From the NCBI GenBank assembly GCA_963920525.1, contig OY986436.1, forward strand, positions 95,673,342 to 95,737,341: a stretch of 64,000 nt of DNA, in the 5' to 3' direction. The translations under genes and the position numbers were made by a program. Within the stretch, counting starts at the first letter, position 1. Each line of letters begins with the position of its first letter. The stretch is from Dichetophora obliterata. Lineage: Eukaryota > Arthropoda > Insecta > Diptera > Sciomyzidae. Of this stretch, positions 55,980 through 64,000 are shown piece after piece. Under the pieces are notes generated by a model that made no database searches, had not been told where the DNA came from, and saw only the letters and a program-made list of their open reading frames with translations.

Positions 55980-56870
55980 CTGTTAGTCAGCACAAGATTT
56001 TTTTTTATATATGAACTTTAAAGGAGCATGCAAAGGAAATTGCATGTAACAAAGTGAGCTAGGAATAGGTTTGTTTTGTTTTGATTGAGTTATGGTTTTT
56101 TTTTTCCTATAAGAAAGACCTTTAAAGGGATCGCAGTGCTTACATTTTTTTCTGCTTGATTTTACCGCTCGAAAGAAATGTAAATAAAATGAAGCGATTT
56201 CTTTCAATTCATCAAGGTCAATATTTCATATTGCCAAAATGTTTAACTTGTAGATAGTTTTCTGATTTTTTTAAGGGCTTATTGTTTAGGACAAAATGTA
56301 ACTTAATTTATTTAGGTAGTTATGAAATTTTGTACTAGAATTGTAATATTTTGTAAATGAAGAGTTTGGCTTAAGCATAGTCTGAAGCTATTTTGGAAAA
56401 ATCAATTTATTGTTTAGGATAAATTTAACTTCATTTATTTAGGTAGTTATGACATTTTTTACTAATATTTTTACGAAAAAAATTCCAAAAATGCTACCTA
56501 TATTAAAAAAATATCACAGGTGGCTAAAGCATAGTCTTAAGCAATTTTGGACAAAAAATTACAAAAACCAAAATTTGGATAAACTAGTTATATATATTGA
56601 AAGTTGACTTTATTTTAACTTGACTTTATTAAAAATACCTATTAAAAAAATTTACGTTTTCTGAATATTATTTTTTAATTCTGGATGCATTCATTGGTGC
56701 ATATTAAAGTAGTATTATTTATTATATTTTAACAAATTTAAATTGATTTAATAGTAAATTTAAATTATTAAAATTTATAAATTATTTTCTACTGCCAATG
56801 AAAATATTTCCAATATGACTTTTTAGTTTAATTTAAACTGCAGTGATCTTCTTAAATATAATATATTATA
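55980..56870 (+). repeat. Dispersed repeat, copy 2 (pair with 11327-12150)
   Basis: Starts TTAGTCAGCACAAGAT. Follows the other copy with indels and one extra AT-rich block near 56700-56770. Ends near AAACTGCAGTGATC. Confidence 0.85.
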
Positions 56871-57314
56871 GTTCTATTATATAAGTTATAAACATTTCTC
56901 TTTTAGCGTAGTGATCACTGTAGCTTATAGGGGCGCACGCTGAAAGTCAAGTTGAAACAAATAGTTTAAACTATGTAAAGAAGCGAGATAAAAAACTGCT
57001 TGACTTTATGAAATCTATTGCAAAATCAATTGCGAGATCTTTTGCGCGATCATAAAAGTGAAATAAAAAAATGCTTGACTTTTTGAAATCTATTGTAAGA
57101 TCAATTGCAGGTGGCTGTACTTTTCATGGTAATAGTCATGTCATTGATCTTTGAAAATTGTCAGCGATACGTCGTGCGTTTAATTTCCGTCAATATTTTG
57201 ATGATTAATTTCTGGTGCAATTTTTGATTTTGCTTTCTGATTTTGCTTGCTTTTAGATTTTGCTCGCTTTTTGATTTTGCTTGCTATTTACTTTTGCTTG
57301 CTTTTTCTATAAAA
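56871..57314. other. Upstream of the THAP exon; two short tandem repeats
   Basis: TGCTTGACTTTATGAAATCT and GCTTGACTTTTTGAAATCT are about 75 bp apart (56997 and 57072), each followed by ATTG and AATTGC words. From 57226 to 57306 TTTTGCTTGCTTTT is repeated about five times, right up to the ATG. No TATA box is clear. Confidence 0.55.
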
Positions 57315-57550
57315 ATGTCTTCATTGATATGTATTGAAAAGAGATGTTCGAGAGAAGCCGACCCAGATAAGGTGACCCTTTTTCAATTCCCGCAACATGA
57401 ACCAGACTTATTAATAAAATGGTGCAGTAACCTAAATATTGAGAGGCTATCTTTGACCCAGTACAGTAGAGTGTGCTCACGTCATTTCGACACTTCATGT
57501 ATGGGATCAAAAAAATTAAAACTGCAGTGCAGTGCCTACGCTCGGTTTAG
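57315..57550 (+). CDS. THAP zinc-finger exon
   Basis: ATG at 57315 begins MSSLICIEKRCSREAD. The THAP fold signature is complete in order: C-x4-C, TLFQFP, IKWC, YSRVCSRHF (C-x2-H), plus a partial C-terminal motif. THAP domains bind DNA and occur in host regulators and in P-element-type transposases. The exon ends at 57550 with a GTAAGT donor. I see no later exon before copy C begins at 58010, so the gene may be truncated or continue beyond other insertions. The first intron contains a hAT-like MITE. Confidence 0.75.
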
Positions 57551-57577
57551 GTAAGTGTTAGACATTTATATGTATAT

Positions 57578-57886
57578 TAGGGCGGGTCAATTTGTATGGA
57601 CGAATTTTTTGGTGGTCTGGCTCAGCGAAATTCGTAAAATACATGTAATTTCAAGGCTTTTTCTCCACTACAGCATATACAAATTCTGAAAAAAAGCTGT
57701 GCGGACCTTCGTAAATAGATTTTGTTCTCAGTTATAAAATATGAATGTATGAATGTATGTGTATGAATCTATTTACGAAAGTCCGCACAGCTTTTTTTCA
57801 GAATTTGTATATGCTGTAGTGGAGAAAAAGTCTTGAAATTACATGTATTTTACGAATTTCGCTGAGCCAGAATTTGACCCGCCCTA
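57578..57886. mobile_element. hAT-like MITE with 8 bp target duplication
   Basis: TAGGGCGGGTCAA and its inverse form the ends; the arms (about 57578-57720 and 57765-57886) are inverted copies including GCTGTGCGGAC and GCATATACAAATTCTGAAAA. ATGTATAT is repeated at 57570-57577 and 57887-57894. An 8 bp duplication is the hAT size, shared with P elements, so hAT is the more likely of two options. Confidence 0.88.
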
Positions 57887-58009
57887 ATGTATATAAACAG
57901 TTACTTTCAAAAATGTTGGCTTTCGATGCAAATATTTTCTCTGTTTTTATGTACATATGTATTTTTTCTTTTTTAATTGAATATTCAACAAAATTAAAAT
58001 AATAAACCT

Positions 58010-58854
58010 TGTGGTGTTGGAAGTTGTTTCTAAGTTGTGTGTCAGGGTAGTGTATTTGTGTATTAGAGGCGCACACGCCTTTTTAATCAGCCGCAAGGCT
58101 TTTGATCATGTAAGCCACAAAGGCTATTTTTATTAAGCCGCAAAGGCTCATTTTAAATCAAGCCACAAAGGCTATGTGAGGAATTTGTAAGCCTCAAAGG
58201 CTAATTTTTAATCCAAGCCACAAAGGCTAAGTTTTGAATAAAAAAGAATTTAATTTGGGCTCTTCGCCTCTGCCTTCCAAATCTAAATCTGTCTTTATTT
58301 TAAAATATTTTAGTTTATATACACTTTTTACCAGTATTATTCTTAAATTAATTTACTACTATTTCCAAGACTCCTCCTTTAATTCCAATGATTTTTAGAT
58401 TTACTTTGAGAAATCAATAATTGACCAATCACTTTTAGTTTATTAAACTTTCCAAATTTTCCCCACTAATTAATATTTTAAACATCATTTATTGGTTCGC
58501 TCAAATTTTTGGCCTTGACTTTAAAATGTCATCGGCACTTATTCAACTTATCGCTTGTTGTTGTTGCTTTGTGTTTTTCTGTGCAATGCACTTGTAACAC
58601 GAGTTTCGCTGTCGCTGTTGCATTTCAGTGCGGTATCTAGCGGCACAAGCGTAAAGGGGTGCTAAATGCACTTCATGAGAATTTAAGCTACAATTAGTTG
58701 TGTTTACTTTGAGGTTTTTTATTCGGTTAAATTTGGAAAATTTGTCAACATTATGTTGATATGTTTATTGTTATCATATGTTAGACAATTGAAGTTAAGA
58801 TCTTTTTGGTGGTTGTTTGTCTTAAATGTGTGTCTTAAATATAAGTACACTACA
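58010..58854 (-). repeat. Copy C 3' LTR
   Basis: Plus strand begins TGTGGTGTTGG and ends GTACACTACA. Five AGCC/GGCT hairpin words at about 58095-58230. Its end matches the copy A 5' LTR closely. Confidence 0.92.
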
Positions 58855-59239
58855 CCCTCACCCTTAAGCGAAAATTTACTAGCAAAGATAAATTTTTAAG
58901 AAGTTGGAGTTTTGGAAAATAATATGTTTATGTGTAATATAATATGATAATTTTTATAGTATCTTTAAATAGTTGTTATTTTACAATAATATGAAATATG
59001 TTGCCTTAAGATTATTTATGTTTAAATTATTTGTTTAGTGGTAAATACTGGTAATATTAATACTAATATGAAAAACTTATATGATAGTGGAAAATGTTCT
59101 AAATTATGATATTAATGTATTTAATACTAACATTTTGTTTTTAATATTTATATCAGTAGTTCTAAAAATTCATTAAAGTAATTTATAGGATCTTGATATT
59201 TTGAAATAATTTGTATTATTTATACATGAGATATTTACA

Positions 59240-60726
59240 TATTTTTAATTTTAGTTATGTGTTTATAAATTTTTTTCCTTGATATGGACTTTGACTTTTC
59301 TTTCTACTTTCAAGTTTAACTAATACTAAATCTCCTTCTTGGAAATTGGATATATTTACATTCTTGTCATAATTGATTTTTCGTTTATGTTTTACGGTCT
59401 TTATTATTTCTCTTGCTTTATTAATGGAATTTCTAAGTCTTATTTTCAATTCGTTTGCATATTTTTCTAAATTGTAAATTGGTTTGTTTTCTTTTGTTAA
59501 GCCATTTGAAATGTTTGGTAATTTACCAAAAATGAGTTCGTATGGTGAGTACGATGTATCAACATGTGGTGTTGTATTATATGCGAATGTGTAATATGGA
59601 ACCCATTTATCCCATTCATAATCATCAGCAAAAGATAGAAGATACTCGTTAAGTACTCTGTGGTTTCTTTCAAGTGCTCCTATAGTTTCGTGATTTAATA
59701 AGTTGCAAATGTTTTTTAACAGTTCATATGAAATTCAGTACCTCTGTCAGATTTTAAATTTTTGAAAAATCCGTACTTTAAGATCAATTATTTTACAAGT
59801 GTTTGGGCTATTGTTTTTGCGTCTTTTATTTCAATTGGATGTGCAAAAACAAATTTTGTTAGTTCACATTGCATGGTTAGTATGTACCTAAATCCATTTG
59901 ATATTTTTAATGGTCCGACAGTGTCGATTGATATTGTTTCAAAACTTGTGTTTGGAGTGTCAGTTATTGTCATTTTTTCTTTTAGGTGTCTAGTCTGTTT
60001 ATTACGAGTGCAATATATACATTTGTTTATGTAGTTTTTCACTATCTGGCGCATATGTTTCCACACATAACGTTGTTTTAGTTTAAGGTTAGTCTTTCTA
60101 ATACCTAAATGTCCTCCTTGTGGTGTGTCATGGTATTCTTGAATTATTTTGTGTTGCATGGATTTATTTTTAATTCTTTTAGGGGGTTGAAATATCATCA
60201 TTTTTAGCGATTCTTTATTATTTTTATTAATCTTCTGCTGCAGCATATTATATATTTTCTTAAATTCGTCTTTATGCATAATTGTGAATATAATATCGTT
60301 TTCATCTAGCGCTAGTTCTTTAATATTTAATTTGTTCATTTTAGATACTAATTTCTTCAGAATCGACTCTAGAGTCGCTGAATTATCATTAGATCTTGCA
60401 TGCATATTATTATTATCTTTATTTATTCCTGATGATAGCTTCATCGAAGTCGAATCTAAATTCGTCGATTTATCGCTACATCGCACGTGCACAATATCAT
60501 TTATAATTTGGATACTAGTATCATTTATATTTATATCGCTTAGTTCAAATTGTAATCTTTTTATATTTTTGACGTCAGTAATGGATGTGCAATCCCAAAT
60601 AAAGAGTTCGCGAGGCTCCTGTTGAGATGTACATTTTTCCTTTGCAAGTTCTTTTTGCTTTTTAATATTTCCCCGTGTTATTACCATGGCTTTATTTTGT
60701 TTGCTCGTTTCTTCAGTTGGTATCAT
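59240..60726 (-). pseudogene. Copy C integrase
   Basis: The frame from 60726 to 59788 is open for 312 codons and contains a linker, the zinc-binding EYHDTPQGGHLG with CIYC, and the IDTVGPL core start (first Asp). A stop at about 59788 follows. The second Asp region and the ALERNHR block (Glu) continue in broken frames to about 59500, then a C-terminal segment at 59255-59449 (FQEGDLVLVKLE). It retains about 100 bp lost from copy A. Confidence 0.92.
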
Positions 60727-62884
60727 AGTTTTTTAAAATATCCAAATCTATATTTATTCGTGATAAAGCATCTGCATTTGTATTAATTTTTCCTTGTTTG
60801 AAAACTATAGTGAAATTATAATCAGACAAGTCTAGTCTGATTCTAGTCATTTTTGATGACGGATTATTGTGACTAAATAATGAAACTAAAGGTCTGTGAT
60901 CTGAAACAACTATAAATTTCTGTCCGTATAAATATGAATTGAAAAAGTTTATTCCCCAATGGATGGCTAAAAGTTCTTTTTCTATTATTGGTTTATTTAT
61001 GTCACGTTTTTGTAGAGTTTTACTGGCATAAGATATAGGTAAGTCTTTTCCTATTTCACCTTGTGATAACACTGCTCCCAAAGCGTAATTTGAAGCGTCT
61101 GTCGTTAGAATAAATGGTTTTGAAAAATCGGGATATTGTAAAATAGGTGGTTCTATTAATTTCTGTTTCAGTGTTTCAAAAGCTGTTTGACATTGCTCTG
61201 TCCAATTGAAAGTTTGGTTCTTTTTTAGTAAAGCATTTAGGCATTGTGCAATTGTTGCAAAATCTTTTATGAATCGTCTATAATAATTGCAAAAGGCAAG
61301 GAATCTACGCACTTCGTCTGCATTTAAAGGAATTGGATAATTTTTTATTGTTTCATATTTTGCTGGATCAGTCTTAATACCGTTTTTCGTAATTAAATGT
61401 CCTAAATAAACTACTTCCGGACGTAAAAATTTGCATTAACTTGCATTTAATTTGAGGTTGTATTTGGCTAATCTATCAAAAATTTTAATTAAATTATTGT
61501 TGTGGTGTTGGAGACTACATCAAAAAACTATTATGTCATCTACATATAAAAATGCGTCTGAGCTTAAACCTGTAAGAGCTAAAGTCAACATACGTTGAAA
61601 ACTGTTTGAAGATATTTTTAGTCCAAATGGTAATCTTTTAAATTGATAATGACCGTCATTAGTAGAAAAAGCTGTTAGAGGTCTCGAATTTTTGTCTAGA
61701 GGGATTTGGTGAAAAGAACTCGTCATGTCGAGTGTGGAAAAATACTTTGCTCTACCGAGTTAATCTAAAACATCTTCTATTCTTGCCAATGGAAATTTGT
61801 CATTTACTATTTTATTATTTAATTTTCTGAAGTCAACTACTAAACGCCATTTCTTTGTGTCGTCAGCGCTTTTCTTTGGTACAAGTAGAAGTGGTGAATT
61901 GTATGGGCTTGTGGATGATTCAATTATATCATTATTTATTAGTTCTTCAACCTGTTCATTAATTTCTTTGTTTTGAGTGTATGGTAATCTATAATTTTTT
62001 ATATATGTTGGTGTATCATCAATTGTTGATAACTTTTGTGTATAGAAATTGTTTATTGTTAATTGTTCTTCTTTTAAATGAAATATGTGTTGATATTGTC
62101 TGAATATATTTATAAGTGGATGCTTTGCCCCTACGTCTAATTCTTTCAAAACTTTTTGGAATCTAACTTCATCTTTATATGTATCTTGCTTGAAATATAA
62201 ATAATTCGATAATGGTATCAACTTTGGTTTTAGTTTATTTATTACTATTTCTGTTTCTGTTGTGTTTAGTATTTTTAAATGACATATGCCTTTTGATGGA
62301 ACTATAGAGTTTGCTATGAATACCCCAGTCTGAATTTCTTCATTTAATATTACACTATCCTGATTTAAATTTAAGTTTTTTGGAGTTATAATTTCTGTTC
62401 TAGGTGGTATTCGAATTACATTAAATGCATTTTTGTTGATGTACAAAGGTGTTACTACGTCAGTGCTGCCTAATATTATCGTTAGTGTTTGTGTTTCATA
62501 GTCAATTTTACACATATATTTAGTTAAAAAGTCTCGTCCTATGATTCCGTCTGTGTAAACTGGGAAATCTTCTTCTACCGCATGAAAAAAATGTCCTACT
62601 ACGTCACATTGAAAATCTAATTTTAGTTGTACAGATCCTAGTGTTAAAGTTTCTTCTTTTGTTATTCCTGTTAGTTTACATTTATTGTCTATACTAATGA
62701 TTGTGTCTTGCGCTATATTTTCAAGTTTACAGATCGAAATATCTGCTCCTGTATCAATTAAAAATTTAAGGTTTTGCTTAGAATTTTTACATTTTGCTAT
62801 AATATAATTTGTGTTTTTATCCGATATATTATAAATCTTTAATTTTGCTGTCCCGGAAGATCCTCTGTATCGATCTCCGAGCAT
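60713..62884 (-). pseudogene. Copy C protease, reverse transcriptase and RNase H
   Basis: 62884-61760 is open through LIDTGADIS, GIIGRDFL and RLVVDFRKLN, ending at a stop in the same codon as in copy A (61760-61762). 61726-61520 holds SSFHQIPLD and YVDDIIVF, then a stop one codon before the site of copy A's second stop. 61312-60713 is RNase H (TTDASNYALGAVL, SDHRPLVSLF, NADALSR). One extra Glu codon distinguishes its protease from copy A's. Confidence 0.93.
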
Positions 62885-63278
62885 TCCTCGTTTCCCTGAA
62901 TGTTGTTGTTCATGACATACATTCTGTTGTTGTTGTTTTGGTTTCTGTAATTTGGTGTTCTAGTGTTGTAGTTTTGATTATGCTGTTGTCTGTTGTTATA
63001 GTTATTATTGGGTCGTTGTCCCCTGTATGAGTTGTTAAAATTTTTATTATATTGTCTATTATTCATTCTAAAATACATTAATTTATTATTTGTGCTTACA
63101 TTCTTTTCTAGTTCTAAAGCTAGATTTGTTGCGTCAATTAATGTTTTTGGTTGAGCTGCAAAAATTGTGTTCTTTAAGTCATCATTCAGTCCATTTTTAA
63201 AAATTGTTTAGGCGTAGCTTTCGTTAATTTTAAGGATGACGTTTCTTTGTGCGTCATCGCCTGTTGTTTCTGATATAT
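62839..63278 (-). pseudogene. Copy C gag, C-terminal part
   Basis: Asn/Arg-rich tail (NNRQYNKNFNNSYRGQR) and the preceding region to where homology stops at 63278. A TAA near 63209 interrupts the frame at a point where copy A has Leu. Confidence 0.88.
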
Positions 63279-64000
63279 TGTGAGGACTCAAATTGTTACA
63301 CAATTTGGGTCTCACAAAGTATATAAATGAATTGTTAACTGAATTTAAAATATGGAAAATGTAAACAACCAAAACATGAAATGTAAATTAAACTGTCTTT
63401 ATTAAATTTAAAGATTTATTATATACTATGAATAAGATGTATGGAAATTAATTGTATTATATTAAATCTTATTATATACTATGAATAAGATGTATGGAAA
63501 TTATTGTATTATATTATATCTTATTAGGTAAAATATATAATATTAATGTTATAAATATTCTATTGAGGAAATAATAATGTATTGAATAACAAATAAGTAA
63601 ACAAATAATAAATACACACATACAAACATGCAAAGTCATGTACACAGTCACATATACACAGGCAGGGAAAACAAAACAAGTGAGCACGGAACAGAAAGGC
63701 AACGGGAGAATATAAAGCAGTCGCGTCTGCTTAGGACAGGCAGTCTTGTCGCAGGCGCAGTAGTATGCACATGCTTTGAGACTGAATAGTTAGTTCAAGC
63801 GTAGTTATCTTAAGCGAAGGTGTACTCACCCTTCGAACACAGTTTTACTCTAAGTCAGGCGTAGTTATCGTAAGCGATGGTGTACTCACCCTTCGAACTT
63901 TGTTTACTATAAGTTCAAAACGTAGTTATCTTAAACGAAGGTGTACTCACCCTTCGAACATAGTTTACTCTAATCTCAGGCGTAGTTATCTTAGGCAAAG
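63279..64000. mobile_element. Probable start of another LTR element or repeat (partial)
   Basis: TGTGAGGACTCAAATTG joins copy C gag directly and forms a hairpin with CAATTTGGGTCTCACA (63279-63316). The TG start fits an LTR, but the other end is outside the window. A 59 bp direct repeat (TATATACTATGAATAAGATG) lies at about 63420-63530. Confidence 0.5.
63798..64000. repeat. Tandem repeat, 61-62 bp unit
   Basis: GCGTAGTTATCTTAAGCGAA starts units at 63798, 63859, 63921 and 63981; each full unit holds CGAAGGTG-TACTCA-CCCTTCG, a small hairpin. Continues past the window. Confidence 0.9.

Larger units (their letters stand above)
58010..63278 (-). mobile_element. mdg1/412-like retrotransposon, copy C (relative of copy A)
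   Basis: Minus-strand element with 3' LTR, polypurine tract, integrase, RNase H, reverse transcriptase, protease and part of gag. Close to copy A in sequence. It lacks copy A's Tc1 and palindromic insertions. At 63279 homology to copy A gag ends abruptly. Confidence 0.95.

Noticed and set aside
62809..63030. Plus-strand Val/Ile-rich ORF, also at 37087-37308 antisense
   Set aside because: Antisense shadow of the Asn/Arg-rich gag tail in copies C and A.
34433..63278. Envelope-like gene in the mdg1/412-type elements
   Set aside because: No ORF with signal peptide or membrane anchor lies between integrase and 3' LTR in copy A, element B or copy C.

Overview
The window is eukaryotic, AT-rich and almost wholly transposable elements. 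The lineages point to an insect, most likely a fly: Ty3/gypsy elements of the mdg1/412 type, BEL/Pao elements, a P-element/THAP9-like gene, HARBI1-type Harbingers with short introns, and Tc1 and hAT relatives. I find no convincing single-copy host gene. The nearest candidate is one THAP-domain exon at 57315-57550.

Layout. 1-7700: a decayed minus-strand BEL/Pao element, cut inside its gag zinc-knuckle region by a 2.4 kb foldback transposon (3089-5474; TTA target duplication). 7835-8793: a scrap of a second Ty3/gypsy lineage. 9000-13310: non-coding repeats and two foldback structures. 14550-17330: a Harbinger remnant with a Myb/SANT-like exon (+) and a broken transposase (-). 17335-21555: an intact-ended DNA transposon (about 29 bp inverted termini, ATAT target duplication) with a decayed gene of a transposase-like family I cannot name securely; its empty site survives in a duplicated segment at 21837-22310. 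23147-27706: a non-coding CTG-flanked element containing a two-gene Harbinger (23252-27170), also CTG-flanked. 28490-29310: a minisatellite split by an inverted-repeat element carrying a tRNA-like sequence. 29675-32058: a P-element-like transposase pseudogene keeping recognisable D, D and E residues.

34433-43311: an mdg1/412-like LTR retrotransposon (copy A) with a Tc1 element and a palindromic MITE inside pol. 43725-45840: a BEL 5' end followed by a LINE RNase H fragment. 46095-53863: a second, distinct mdg1/412-like element (element B), without a recognisable 5' LTR, with a LINE in its integrase and a tandemly duplicated 3' LTR end. 53864-57300: mostly anonymous, with a repeat shared with 11327-12150. 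57315-57886: the THAP exon, followed by a hAT-like MITE. 58010-63278: a minus-strand relative of copy A (copy C), ended by what looks like the start of another LTR element.

How the pieces relate. Copy C supplies the uninterrupted sequence that dates and delimits the insertions in copy A. Element B and copy A share a small membrane-type ORF ahead of gag and a gag tail rich in N, R and G instead of zinc knuckles. Almost every long ORF is broken, so the locus reads as a heterochromatin-like nest of insertions. All family assignments come from reading motifs; no database search was made.
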